This document shows positions 43,673 to 53,156 of a stretch of 64,000 bases of DNA, in pieces. Position numbers and translations under genes: made by a program. This stretch comes from Bacteroidales bacterium. Lineage in GTDB: Bacteria > Bacteroidota > Bacteroidia > Bacteroidales > Muribaculaceae. Position 1 is the first letter of the stretch. The number at the start of each line of letters is the position of its first letter. The DNA lies in the NCBI GenBank assembly GCA_003150235.1, contig QAMW01000021.1, positions 3,815 through 67,814 of the forward strand, given 5' to 3'. Under the pieces are notes generated by a model, which did no database searches, was not told the origin of the DNA, and saw only the letters and a program-made list of their open reading frames with translations.

Positions 43673-45682
43673 TTACGACTTATAGTTACGGGTCTGTACC
43701 TTTATAGCCTCATAGTGGAGCGGCTCTTTGATAAGTTCAGGAGCCTTGTCGTCGCTTCCCTGGTAGTCCCAGCACGATACATAGAAGTAGTTCTCGTCGT
43801 CGCGCTTAGCCTCGCCTTCCTCAGTCTGATACTCTTCGCGGAAATGACCGCCGCAGCTCTCATTACGGTTGAGCGCATCGTAAGCGACAAGCTCGCCCAT
43901 GGTTATGAAGTCGTTTAGGCGGAATGCCTTGTCAAGCTCGATGTTCATGCCCTCGGCAGTTCCGGGGACATAAAGATTGGTCTGGAACTCCTTGCGGAGA
44001 GCCTTGAGCTTTTCAAGCGCAGTGGTAAGACCTTCCTTGGTACGTGCCATACCCACATATTCCCACATGATGTGACCGAGTTCCTTGTGGATTGAGTCGA
44101 CAGAGCGGTTACCCTGAATCTTCAGGAAGCTTTCCTGAGCCTCGATACACTTCTTTTCAGCCTCGTCAAACTCAGGAGTATCGGTAGAGAAACGAGGAAC
44201 GGTAATCTGGTCGGAAAGATAGTTCTGGATTGTATAGGGGAGCACGAAATAACCATCGGCAAGGCCCTGCATGAGGGCTGACGCGCCAAGACGGTTGGCA
44301 CCGTGGTCGGAGAAGTTACATTCACCGATAGCGAAAAGACCCTTGAGAGAAGTCTGAAGCTCATAGTCAACCCAGATACCACCCATAGTGTAGTGGATGG
44401 CGGGGAAAATCATCATCGGGTTGTAGTAAGTCTCTCCGTTGATTTCCTTGCCGACTTCACCGGGGTTAACATCGGTAATCTCCTCATACATGTCGAAAAG
44501 GTTGCCGTAGCGCTGACGCACTGTGTCAAGACCGAGACGGTTGATAGCATCGCTGAAGTCAAGGAACACGGCAAGACCGGTATTGTTAACACCGAAACCC
44601 TTGTCGCAGCGCTCCTTGGCAGCGCGGGAAGCCACGTCACGGGGAACGAGGTTACCGAATGCCGGATAACGGCGCTCAAGATAATAGTCACGGTCAGCCT
44701 CGGGGATATCGGAACCCTTGATTTCGCCCGACTGGAGTTTCTTGGCATCCTCAAGTTTCTTGGGCACCCAGATACGACCGTCGTTACGGAGCGACTCCGA
44801 CATAAGCGTAAGCTTAGACTGCTGGTCGCCGTGAACGGGGATACAAGTAGGATGGATCTGCACGTAAGCGGGGTTAGCGAAATATGCGCCCTTGCGGTAG
44901 CAAGCCATAGCCGCGCTACAGTTACATCCCATGGCGTTGGTCGACAAGAAGTAAGCATTGCCGTAACCGCCGGTGGCGATAACCACTGCGTGAGCGGCGA
45001 AACGCTCAAACTTACCTGTAACGAGGTTCTTGGCGATGATACCGCGAGCCCTGCCGTCAATCATCACTACATCGTGCATCTCATAACGGTTGTAGCTCTT
45101 TACCTTGCCGAGATTAATCTGACGGTTGAGCGAAGAGTAAGCACCGAGAAGGAGCTGCTGACCGGTCTGACCCTTTGCATAGAAAGTACGCGACACCTGT
45201 GCGCCACCGAATGAACGGTTGGCAAGCAGACCGCCGTATTCACGTGCGAAAGGTACACCCTGTGCGACACACTGGTCGATAATATTGTTGGACACTTCGG
45301 CAAGACGATATACGTTTGCTTCACGGGCACGATAGTCACCGCCCTTTACAGTGTCATAGAACAAACGGTACACGGAGTCGCCGTCGTTCTGATAATTCTT
45401 GGCTGCGTTTATACCACCCTGTGCAGCGATGGAGTGAGCGCGGCGGGGTGAGTCCTGAATACAGAAGTTAAGCACGTTGAAGCCCATCTCGGCAAGAGTA
45501 GAGGCGGCAGACGCACCTGCAAGACCGGTACCGACAACAATGATATCAAGACGACGCTTGTTGGCGGGATTGACAAGTTTCTGATGAGCCTTGTAGTTGG
45601 TCCACTTCTCAGCGACAGGACCTTCCGGGATTTTTGAATCAGCCGGATTCATCACTTTCACGTTTTCTTTAGTTAAATCCAT
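43673..45682 (-). CDS. frdA: Fumarate reductase/succinate dehydrogenase flavoprotein subunit
   Basis: 669 aa. FAD fold IIVVGTGLAGASAASTLAEM, covalent-FAD region RRAHSIAAQGGINAAKNYQN, substrate/FAD regions VVIATGGYGNAYFLSTNAMG and PAIHYTMGGIWVDYELQT, and capping domain. Length and start (MDLTKENVKVMNPADSKIPE) match the Bacteroidota/epsilon-type class B enzyme. In gut Bacteroidales it works mainly as fumarate reductase feeding succinate/propionate production. Confidence 0.96.
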   Translation of the reverse strand: MDLTKENVKVMNPADSKIPEGPVAEKWTNYKAHQKLVNPANKRRLDIIVVGTGLAGASAASTLAEMGFNVLNFCIQDSPRRAHSIAAQGGINAAKNYQNDGDSVYRLFYDTVKGGDYRAREANVYRLAEVSNNIIDQCVAQGVPFAREYGGLLANRSFGGAQVSRTFYAKGQTGQQLLLGAYSSLNRQINLGKVKSYNRYEMHDVVMIDGRARGIIAKNLVTGKFERFAAHAVVIATGGYGNAYFLSTNAMGCNCSAAMACYRKGAYFANPAYVQIHPTCIPVHGDQQSKLTLMSESLRNDGRIWVPKKLEDAKKLQSGEIKGSDIPEADRDYYLERRYPAFGNLVPRDVASRAAKERCDKGFGVNNTGLAVFLDFSDAINRLGLDTVRQRYGNLFDMYEEITDVNPGEVGKEINGETYYNPMMIFPAIHYTMGGIWVDYELQTSLKGLFAIGECNFSDHGANRLGASALMQGLADGYFVLPYTIQNYLSDQITVPRFSTDTPEFDEAEKKCIEAQESFLKIQGNRSVDSIHKELGHIMWEYVGMARTKEGLTTALEKLKALRKEFQTNLYVPGTAEGMNIELDKAFRLNDFITMGELVAYDALNRNESCGGHFREEYQTEEGEAKRDDENYFYVSCWDYQGSDDKAPELIKEPLHYEAIKVQTRNYKS

Positions 45683-45690
45683 ATCGCAAA

Positions 45691-46644
45691 TTAATTTTCA
45701 GGTTGAACATTAACGGTAGTAGCGGGAGTGTCTTCAAGATAGTCAAGGAGGCTGATTACCGGCTCAAAACGGGCAATCTCGGTGTTAAGCATTTCCTCGG
45801 TGGCACCTACCTGCATAGCCTGCTGCGGCTGAGCAAGAAGCCCCTGAAGTTGTGAGACATGCTCACGAACCGTGGTTGAGAAATCATCATATTTGAAGCG
45901 GTCAACAGGTATGCCTACCACGTCGCCCATCACTTCCTTGTACTGTTCACGGAGAGTGGTATCCTTCTTATAGAAATCGTTGTTGGCATTGACTGTGAAC
46001 ACGATAGCCTGTGCAATGAAGACAAGCACAACGATTGAAGTCCACCAGCAGGCAATCTTCTTAAGGCGGGGAAGCCAGGTAATGTTATTCCATCCTGCCG
46101 ACTGGAACATCGACCAGAAACCATGATTCATGTGGAACCAAAGTGCAACGAAACCGATGATGTAGATAATCGGAGTCCATACGGAGGAGAATGCCTCCTG
46201 GATGAAGAGTGTACCCATTGAAGGAGGAAGCACGCCTTCAGCACCACGGATTTCCTGAAGCTGCATCTTTGCCCAGAATTGAATCAGGTGAACGACGAGG
46301 AACGCGAGGATCACGATTCCGAGCACGAGCATGTTTTGAGACGACCACTCTACTGTTGCGGGTTTCTTTGACACATTGTAACGGTCGTTACCACGTGCCT
46401 TGCGGTTTTGCAGGGTAAGCCACACAGCATAGATAATGTGCAAAATGAATAGCAGGGCAAGACCTGCGGAAGCAATCAGCGCATACCAGTTTGCCCCGAG
46501 GAACTCGCATATCACGTTGTAGGCCGACGGATACACGATTGCTACTGCGTTCATCAAGCAGTGAAAAGTAACGAATAGGACGAGACATGCACCGGTGATG
46601 GCCATGACCAATTTACGCCCTATAGATGAGCTTGTTAACCACAT
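45691..46644 (-). CDS. frdC: Fumarate reductase/succinate dehydrogenase cytochrome b subunit with C-terminal extension
   Basis: 317 aa. Five membrane helices in residues 1-220 with haem-ligand histidines (VTFHCLMNA, LFILHIIYA, LVVHLIQFWAKMQ, WFHMNHGFWSMF). After the last helix (SIVVLVFIAQAIVFTVNANN) comes an unusual hydrophilic tail of about 95 residues (DRFKYDDFSTTVREHVSQLQ, EEMLNTEIARFEPVISLLDY). The usual Bacteroidota subunit is about 225-235 aa in my memory, so the tail is extra. First gene of frdCAB, 8 nt before frdA. Confidence 0.92.
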   Translation of the reverse strand: MWLTSSSIGRKLVMAITGACLVLFVTFHCLMNAVAIVYPSAYNVICEFLGANWYALIASAGLALLFILHIIYAVWLTLQNRKARGNDRYNVSKKPATVEWSSQNMLVLGIVILAFLVVHLIQFWAKMQLQEIRGAEGVLPPSMGTLFIQEAFSSVWTPIIYIIGFVALWFHMNHGFWSMFQSAGWNNITWLPRLKKIACWWTSIVVLVFIAQAIVFTVNANNDFYKKDTTLREQYKEVMGDVVGIPVDRFKYDDFSTTVREHVSQLQGLLAQPQQAMQVGATEEMLNTEIARFEPVISLLDYLEDTPATTVNVQPEN

Positions 46645-46707
46645 AGTAGTTTTGAAATTAGAAATTAATATATTAATGAATTTTTATTGTAGCTATTGTT
46701 CACCATG

Positions 46708-46738
46708 CAAATTTAAGGTTTTTTACTTACTGCCACAA
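46708..46738 (-). promoter_or_regulatory. Promoter of frdCAB
   Basis: Minus strand TAAATTTG (46708-46715) with TTG (46736-46738) exactly 20 nt upstream; 58-nt AT-rich leader. Confidence 0.8.
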
Positions 46739-46868
46739 GCCATTAAGGAAATTTTTCCATAACCGTCACATTTGTTTTCACGCTGACTGCCACCATGCCG
46801 GGCGGGAGGCTATTAAGTCGACAACCATTTTGACTGTCACGTTTCCTTCAACAGGGTATTTTTGCACC

Positions 46869-47106
46869 TATATTTTACCGTAAAACATGTTTTTAAGCAT
46901 AAAATGAAAAATTAATGCAATTTTATTATGCAAATCAAATCAAAATAGCTATACTTGCGCAATGAAATTATACAAACCTCAATGTTAATACAACTCAACT
47001 ATTAATTTTCTAAGCATTCAATAGAATCCATCATATAATAGTAGATAGATTTCTCATGAATGGAAGGACGGCAGAGCTTGTGACAAGTAATGCCGTCTGT
47101 TTTTTT
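46869..47106 (+). ncRNA. Candidate small non-coding RNA upstream of the DUF5715 gene
   Basis: A strong plus-strand terminator ends at 47106 but no ORF precedes it; the nearest upstream gene is on the other strand. Two promoter-like boxes read toward it: TATTTTTG at 46857-46864 (exact TAnnTTTG, with TTG 24 nt upstream) and TATACTTG at 46950-46957 (one mismatch). The RNA would be about 140-240 nt, AT-rich, with a structured 3' end. No known RNA family recognised. Confidence 0.4.
47067..47106 (+). terminator. Orphan rho-independent terminator
   Basis: Outer stem GACGGCA/TGCCGTC (47067-47073, 47091-47097), inner stem CTTG/CAAG around TGA, followed by TGTTTTTTTG. Strong U-tract on the plus strand, yet no plus-strand gene upstream in the 520-bp gap. 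Confidence 0.85.
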
Positions 47107-47134
47107 GCGGTTAGGCGACAATTCACTAATTTTA
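47105..47134 (+). promoter_or_regulatory. Promoter of the DUF5715-AsmA-HAD-aroB operon
   Basis: TTG 47105-47107, 19-nt spacer, TAATTTTA 47127-47134 (last base differs from consensus). The -33 TTG is the end of the terminator's U-tract, so terminator and promoter share bases. Confidence 0.6.
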
Positions 47135-47167
47135 CACCTTAATTTATATATTTATTTACTTTAGCTG

Positions 47168-47911
47168 ATGAAATCAATCATTGCATGCCTGCTGCTATTT
47201 TCGCCCTTGGCTCTCTTCATGGAAGGATGCAGTTGCTCGCGCACCGATGGCGCCGAGTCGCCTGAAGTGTCGTCGCCCGAAAACACCGACTACTTCTCAC
47301 ATTTTGACTCGATGCCCGACGGAGGATGCGTGAAAATGAAAATTAACCCTATCGGTGGCTCTCTCGCCCGCGTGTTCAACGACAGTAATCACGTGCATCT
47401 TGTCGAAGCAAAAGCTATCGGCATAGACCCGATTGACGGAGCGGCAAAGGCATGGAACCTGAAACGCGGCATCAAGAGGATTGAGAGCTGCCGTGAATAT
47501 TATGTAGACAACCTCACACATTCCGTACCGTTTCTTATACCGGAAGCCGCCGACCTTCTGAAAGAAATAGGCTCACGATTCAACGATTCGCTCCAGGCAC
47601 GCGGAGGAGGCGACTACAGGTTGAAAGTGACCAGTGTGCTACGTACCGAGGGCGCGGTGAAGAAATTGCGCAGGAGAAACATAAATGCCACACAAGAATC
47701 GGCTCACCGTTACGGCACGACATTTGATATCAGTTACGCTAAATTTATCTGCGACTCAGTAACAGTGGCGCGCACTCAAGAGGACCTGAAAAACCTTCTC
47801 GGGGAAGTACTGAAACAAATGCGTGACGAAGGAAAATGTTATATCAAATATGAGCGCAAGCAAGGGTGCTTCCACATCACCGCGCGAAAACCTAAAAAAC
47901 TACAGTCATGA
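47168..47911 (+). CDS. DUF5715 family lipoprotein (M15/LAS-peptidase-like)
   Basis: 247 aa. Lipobox FMEGCS (Cys about 21). The core YYVDNLTHSVPFLIPEAADL and YRLKVTSVLRTEGAVKKLRR matches the Bacteroidota DUF5715 family. SAHRYGTTFDISY has the H-x2-G-x3-D spacing of LAS zinc peptidases and CFHIT near the C-terminus could give the last histidine, so a peptidoglycan carboxypeptidase role is plausible but inferred. Its stop overlaps the AsmA-like start by 4 nt. Confidence 0.82.
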   Translation: MKSIIACLLLFSPLALFMEGCSCSRTDGAESPEVSSPENTDYFSHFDSMPDGGCVKMKINPIGGSLARVFNDSNHVHLVEAKAIGIDPIDGAAKAWNLKRGIKRIESCREYYVDNLTHSVPFLIPEAADLLKEIGSRFNDSLQARGGGDYRLKVTSVLRTEGAVKKLRRRNINATQESAHRYGTTFDISYAKFICDSVTVARTQEDLKNLLGEVLKQMRDEGKCYIKYERKQGCFHITARKPKKLQS

Positions 47912-50900
47912 GCGAGAATAAAAAGCCTAAAAGCATATTGCGCCGTATCGTAAAATGGGTAGCATGTATAGCAGGAAGTATCGTTGCGCTTATATTGATA
48001 CTTGTCACTCTCATGGTGTGGATTCTGACACCGGGACGACTCACCCCGATAGTCACTGACATCGCCAATGAAAATCTAAATGCCGAAGTGACACTATCGC
48101 GCGCCGAGCTTACATTCTGGAAGACATTTCCTACATTATATATAGAGCTTGACTCGCTGACCCTGAAAAGCGGTGCGTTTACGTCGCTTGATACCGCGCA
48201 ACGACGCGCGTTGCCGGAATATGCCGACACGCTGGCTCATGTCGGATATTTCCGCGGAGGAGTAAATGTGCTTGCACTGCTTGCCGGAAATATCAGTCTG
48301 CACGATGTGGAATTGTCAGGCTCGCGCGTCAACGCTGTCGCCTACGACAGCACGACTGTCAACTACGACATCGTGCCTCCAGGTGATGAGAAAGAGAACA
48401 CCGAGCCATTATCGCTGCCCGACATATCCATCAACCGCTTTGTAATAGCCGACTCGCTCCCGGTAAGATATATTTCTCTGGCTGATTCCATCAACATAGG
48501 GCTTACCCTCCACCGCTCCGATGTCATTTCGTCGGAAAAGCCTGCCTACCGGCTTCAGCTCAACAGTTCGGTAGCCGCGTTGCTTCCTCCTGATGTCAAT
48601 ATAGACTCGATGTCAGTAACTGTTGACGGCAACATTGAATGGGAACATGGGACCCCGGAAAAATTTTTATTCAAGGATTTTACCATTGCGATGACACCCG
48701 TCAGCGCAATTATAAACGCGGCAATTTCCCTCGGCACTCCTGTAACAATCGAAGAACTGCGCATCAATATTGACCGATTGCCTGTCATGGAGACATTAGC
48801 AATGATACCGCAACAGTGGCGTCCCGACCTATCAGGCATCACCACAAGAATGACAGCCGACATTGCCGTTAACCTTACAAGTCCCTATCCAATCGACAGC
48901 AAGGGACTTCCATGGGTAGATGGCACCCTTGAAGTGCCGCAATGCGACGCAGTCTACGACGGATACGAGTTTTACCGCATCAACCTCAGCGCATCGGCGT
49001 CATTCAACGGCGACAACCCCGATGCCTCGACAGCTACACTCGCAAAGCTGTCGGTCGCCGGAGAAGGTGTAGGAGTGGATATCAACGGCAGCATCGCCTC
49101 TCCGATTTCCAATCCTGCCATAAAAGGACATATCAAGGCAAATGTCAATCTTGCCAATCTGCCCAAATCTCTTCTGTCAATGTTTCCCGGTACAGTGAAA
49201 GGCAGGATACAGCTCGATACCGACGCACAGCTGCATCTAAACGATCTCACCCCGAAAAGATTTCACAAAATACTCCTAAACGGCGACCTCGACCTGAACG
49301 ATATCGACCTCTCCTCTTCCGATATAGGAATAGATTTATATACCCGCAACGCATGTATCAAACTCGGAACCAACAACGGATTTGTCTCTGACAACAACCG
49401 GGTTGACTCTCTCCTTACCGCCTCGGTACGCATTGACACCCTTTCGATGAATATCGAGGGCATTGACGTGACGTTACGTGACCTTAAGGGTGGTATCGGT
49501 TGCTCCAACAAGGCATCGTCCGCCGACACCACCGCCATCAATCCTATCGGCGGCACAATCAATATCGCACGGCTGCGATATTCCGACCCCGATTCCACAA
49601 AGGTGTTTGCGCGCGATTTATACGCTCACGCATCTCTTCAGCGATTTGAGGAGCAGGCAAGGCTGCCGTTGATGAATGTCGGTGCCGGGATAGGCTCCAT
49701 TTTTTACGCTGACTCGATGAATCGCGTGATTCTCCGTAAAGGCAACATCAATGCAACCGCCCACATGCGACCGGTAAAACCAATGAATCCGCGCATGAAA
49801 CAACGATACGACTCCATAGCGGCACTCAATCCGGACGCCACCCCCGACTCAGTAATGAGAATCATGCGCAGATCCATGGCACATAACCGCAGAATGGAGA
49901 TGAGTCAGTATGACGTGGTGGACTTTGGTGTCGATACCTCAACAAAGCGTTTGTTGAGGAAATGGAATGTCGCCGGCAGCATAACTGCAGAACGCGGCAG
50001 ACTTTTTACACCGTATTTTCCGGTGCGCAACAGGCTTAGCCACATCGACGTGAAATTCTCCACCGACAGTGTGATTCTGAACGATGTGAAATATCGCGCC
50101 GGAAGCTCCGACTTCACCATCAACGGCGGAGTACGCAACATGCGCCGCGCCCTGACGTCAGGAAGACCGCTGAGAGTTAATCTCACAGTGAAGAGCGACA
50201 CACTGAACATCAATGAGCTGGTGCAGGCATCATATAAGGGAGCGGCATTTGCCGACCGCATAAAAGATGGTTCGGTAAAACTCGCACCGATAGACTCGGA
50301 AAGCGACATAGACCATCTTACCGACTCGGTGACAGCCGACGGAATGACAGCGGCACTCCTTGTGCCGGTCAACATCGATGCCGACATTTCCATGGAAGCC
50401 GACAACATCATATATTCCAATATGTATATGTCAGACTTCAACGGTGAGCTGCTGGTAAAGGATGGCGCGATTAATCTGCGGGACCTGTCAGCCAAGTCAG
50501 GAATCGGAGATGCCCGCTTCACGGCACTATACACCGCCCCGACAAAAAAAGATATACGCTTCGGTTTCGGACTTGAACTATCGGAAATCAACATAAAGGA
50601 ATTTATCGGCATGATGCCGGCGGTAGATTCCCTTATGCCGCTTCTTCAGTCGTTCCAGGGAAAGATTGACGCCGATATTGCCGCGACCGCGAAAATCGAC
50701 TCGGTTATGAATATCGAACTGCCTTCGCTGAATGCGGCTGTCAAACTTGAAGGCAGAGACCTTGTACTGCTCGACGCGGAGACTTTCCGCACTTTGTCGA
50801 AGTGGCTTCTGTTTAAAGACAAGAAGACCAACGTGATTCCTCACATGGCGGTGGAAATGCTTGTAGAGGATTCAAAACTTGAAATGTTCCCGTTTGTATT

Positions 50901-51351
50901 TGACTTCGACAGGTATCGCCTTGCGGTGATGGGCTCCAATGATCTCGCCATGAATTTCAAATATCATGTATCGGTATTGAAATCGCCTATACCGTTTAAG
51001 TTTGGTATAAACCTCTCGGGAAATGCCGACAAGATGAAGGTGCGGCTCGGCAGGGCGAAATACAAGCCCGATAAAGCCGGCGAGACATTTGCCATTGTCG
51101 ACACAACCCGCATAAACCTACTGAAAGAAATTGACAATGTGTTCCGGCGTGGTGCCCGCAATGCGCGTCTTGGTGCGCTTAGACCCGAAAAGCGTCCTGA
51201 CAATGTAAACTTTGATGAACTAAATGACACGATATCTCACGAAGATTCCGTAATGTTCATAAATCAGGGATTACTGCCCGCGCCTCCCAAGCCGGAACCG
51301 GTTGAGGAAGTGCCGGCAGCCAAAACAAAAGATAAAAAGAAGAAGAAATGA
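47908..51351 (+). CDS. Large AsmA-family inner-membrane-anchored protein
   Basis: 1147 aa. N-terminal membrane helix (WVACIAGSIVALILILVTLM), then a long periplasmic beta-rich region: AsmA N-domain (TPIVTDIANENLNAEVTLSR) and C-terminal AsmA-like part (MKVRLGRAKYKPDKAGE), ending in a Lys-rich tail KTKDKKKKK. AsmA/TamB-type proteins form hydrophobic grooves for phospholipid transport to the outer membrane. Coupled at both ends by 4-nt overlaps. Confidence 0.9.
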   Translation: MSENKKPKSILRRIVKWVACIAGSIVALILILVTLMVWILTPGRLTPIVTDIANENLNAEVTLSRAELTFWKTFPTLYIELDSLTLKSGAFTSLDTAQRRALPEYADTLAHVGYFRGGVNVLALLAGNISLHDVELSGSRVNAVAYDSTTVNYDIVPPGDEKENTEPLSLPDISINRFVIADSLPVRYISLADSINIGLTLHRSDVISSEKPAYRLQLNSSVAALLPPDVNIDSMSVTVDGNIEWEHGTPEKFLFKDFTIAMTPVSAIINAAISLGTPVTIEELRINIDRLPVMETLAMIPQQWRPDLSGITTRMTADIAVNLTSPYPIDSKGLPWVDGTLEVPQCDAVYDGYEFYRINLSASASFNGDNPDASTATLAKLSVAGEGVGVDINGSIASPISNPAIKGHIKANVNLANLPKSLLSMFPGTVKGRIQLDTDAQLHLNDLTPKRFHKILLNGDLDLNDIDLSSSDIGIDLYTRNACIKLGTNNGFVSDNNRVDSLLTASVRIDTLSMNIEGIDVTLRDLKGGIGCSNKASSADTTAINPIGGTINIARLRYSDPDSTKVFARDLYAHASLQRFEEQARLPLMNVGAGIGSIFYADSMNRVILRKGNINATAHMRPVKPMNPRMKQRYDSIAALNPDATPDSVMRIMRRSMAHNRRMEMSQYDVVDFGVDTSTKRLLRKWNVAGSITAERGRLFTPYFPVRNRLSHIDVKFSTDSVILNDVKYRAGSSDFTINGGVRNMRRALTSGRPLRVNLTVKSDTLNINELVQASYKGAAFADRIKDGSVKLAPIDSESDIDHLTDSVTADGMTAALLVPVNIDADISMEADNIIYSNMYMSDFNGELLVKDGAINLRDLSAKSGIGDARFTALYTAPTKKDIRFGFGLELSEINIKEFIGMMPAVDSLMPLLQSFQGKIDADIAATAKIDSVMNIELPSLNAAVKLEGRDLVLLDAETFRTLSKWLLFKDKKTNVIPHMAVEMLVEDSKLEMFPFVFDFDRYRLAVMGSNDLAMNFKYHVSVLKSPIPFKFGINLSGNADKMKVRLGRAKYKPDKAGETFAIVDTTRINLLKEIDNVFRRGARNARLGALRPEKRPDNVNFDELNDTISHEDSVMFINQGLLPAPPKPEPVEEVPAAKTKDKKKKK

Positions 51352-52088
51352 CCGAGCAAGATGCTATAATGAATTATATGAGGCGTAACGACCTTATGAG
51401 TTTCGCGCCTACCGCCGCCCTTATCGACATGGACGGCACTCTCTACGACTCGATGGGTCATCACGCTGACGCATGGCACCACATGATGTCGGAAATCGGC
51501 ATCGACTGTGACCGCGATGAATTTTTCATGTATGAAGGGCGTACCGGAGTTGATACCATCAATATCCTGTTTCGCCGTGCCTACGGACACGATGCCTCAC
51601 CTGAACAAGCAAAAGAGCTTTACAAGCGCAAGACAGTGCTTTTCAGCGAGATGCCCCCGGTGATACCTATACCGGGGGCACAACGGATGGTGAAAGCTCT
51701 CCTTGACAGGCACATCGCCACTGTGCTCGTGACCGGATCGGGACAGAACACGCTGCTAAGCCGTCTTGACACGGACTATCCGGGCGCATTCCCTCCCGGG
51801 ATGAGAGTGACCGGACACGATGTCACCAAAGGCAAGCCTCATCCCGAACCATTCCTGAAAGGAATGTCGCTTGCGGGGGTACATCCCGAAAACTCCATCG
51901 CCATTGACAATGCTCCTATAGGGGTGATGGCGGCTGCCGCTTCCGGCGCTTTCACAATCGGGGTGACGACCGGGCCTATTCCCGAACAGGCATTATGGGA
52001 TGCCGGAGCCGATATCGTGTACCCGTCGATGGACTCCCTCGCCGACAATATCGGCAAATTTATTAATCCTTTTAATATGTCAATCTAA
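51348..52088 (+). CDS. HAD-superfamily hydrolase (beta-phosphoglucomutase/phosphatase type)
   Basis: 246 aa. Motif I LIDMDGTLYDS (about residue 25), helical cap (EGRTGVDTINILFRRAYGHD), motif II TVLVTGSGQ, motif III KGKPHPEPF, motif IV IAIDNAPIGVMAAAAS. Acts on a phosphorylated sugar or metabolite; whether mutase or phosphatase is unclear. Overlaps the AsmA gene by 4 nt; aroB starts 1 nt later. Confidence 0.9.
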   Translation: MTEQDAIMNYMRRNDLMSFAPTAALIDMDGTLYDSMGHHADAWHHMMSEIGIDCDRDEFFMYEGRTGVDTINILFRRAYGHDASPEQAKELYKRKTVLFSEMPPVIPIPGAQRMVKALLDRHIATVLVTGSGQNTLLSRLDTDYPGAFPPGMRVTGHDVTKGKPHPEPFLKGMSLAGVHPENSIAIDNAPIGVMAAAASGAFTIGVTTGPIPEQALWDAGADIVYPSMDSLADNIGKFINPFNMSI

Positions 52089-52089
52089 T

Positions 52090-53154
52090 ATGAAACATCA
52101 GGATATACTATTTACCAACGATGTGGCGGCGGCTCTTGACAATATAATAATTGGCGCAGGGTCACCGCTCACATTCATACTCGTTGACGAAAATACCCGT
52201 CGCTATGTGCTCCCATCGCTTATAGACAGTTCTGCCCTACTTGCCGATGCAAAAGTAATCACAGTCAAGCCGGGTGATATCAATAAGAATCTCGACTCTC
52301 TGGCACATATATGGACTGAACTGCAAAAAGGAGGAGCCAACCGTAAATCACTGATGATAAATCTCGGCGGAGGCATGGTGACCGACATGGGCGGATTTGC
52401 AGCATCAACCTTCAAGCGCGGAATACGCTTCATCAATGTCCCCACGACGTTGCTCTCGGCTGTTGACGCGGCAGTAGGCGGCAAGACCGGCATAAATTTC
52501 AACGGGCTGAAAAATGAAATCGGTGTATTCAATGAAGCCGACGCTGTGATTATATCAAGCCGCTTCTTCGTATCGCTACCCGTGGAGGAGTTGCGGTCGG
52601 GCTACGCTGAAATGCTCAAGCACGGGCTTATCGACAATGCCGACAATTATAACAAGCTTCTCGGCTACCGAGTGGAGGAAGCCAATGCAGAGCGGCTCCT
52701 CGCCCTGCTAAAGGAATCGGTGATGGTGAAGCGACGCATCGTAGAGGAAGACCCTCATGAGCATGGCATACGCCGTGCCCTCAACCTCGGACATACGGTC
52801 GGTCATGCCTTTGAAAGCCTGGCAATGCGGCGTGGCAACCCTATTCCTCACGGTTTCGCCGTGGCATGGGGATGTGTTGCCGAGCTTGTGTTGAGCCACA
52901 TGAAGACGGGGTTCCCCTCTGCTGAGTTGCAACGGTTTGCCCGGTATGTATATGAAAGCTACGGGACATTCCCAATCACCTGCGACGACTATCCGGAACT
53001 AATCGAGCTTATGCACCACGACAAGAAAAACATGAGCGGCGACATCAATTTTACCCAGCTGAGCGGTATCGGCGAAATATTGATTGACCGCATCGCTACA
53101 GAAGATGAAATAAAAACCGCCCTCGACATATTCCGCGACCTCACCCACCAGTAA
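52090..53154 (+). CDS. aroB: 3-dehydroquinate synthase
   Basis: 354 aa. NAD-binding LMINLGGGMVTDMGGFAAST, FINVPTTLLSAVDAAVGGKT, and zinc-binding region LRSGYAEMLKHGLID, LNLGHTVGHAFE, IPHGFAVAWG. Second step of the shikimate pathway. Start is ATG 52090 immediately after the HAD stop; the long in-frame upstream extension is inside that gene. C-terminus DIFRDLTHQ appears complete, although foreign sequence begins 2 bp later. Confidence 0.95.
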   Translation: MKHQDILFTNDVAAALDNIIIGAGSPLTFILVDENTRRYVLPSLIDSSALLADAKVITVKPGDINKNLDSLAHIWTELQKGGANRKSLMINLGGGMVTDMGGFAASTFKRGIRFINVPTTLLSAVDAAVGGKTGINFNGLKNEIGVFNEADAVIISSRFFVSLPVEELRSGYAEMLKHGLIDNADNYNKLLGYRVEEANAERLLALLKESVMVKRRIVEEDPHEHGIRRALNLGHTVGHAFESLAMRRGNPIPHGFAVAWGCVAELVLSHMKTGFPSAELQRFARYVYESYGTFPITCDDYPELIELMHHDKKNMSGDINFTQLSGIGEILIDRIATEDEIKTALDIFRDLTHQ

Positions 53155-53156
53155 AC

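Noticed and set aside
46740..46860. Coding region between frdC and the candidate RNA
   Set aside because: No ORF of useful length on either strand; only promoter-like and AT-rich sequence.
47060..47145. Short ORF starting MNGRTAELVTSN across the orphan terminator
   Set aside because: It would be translated through a strong terminator hairpin and T-run; no conserved features.
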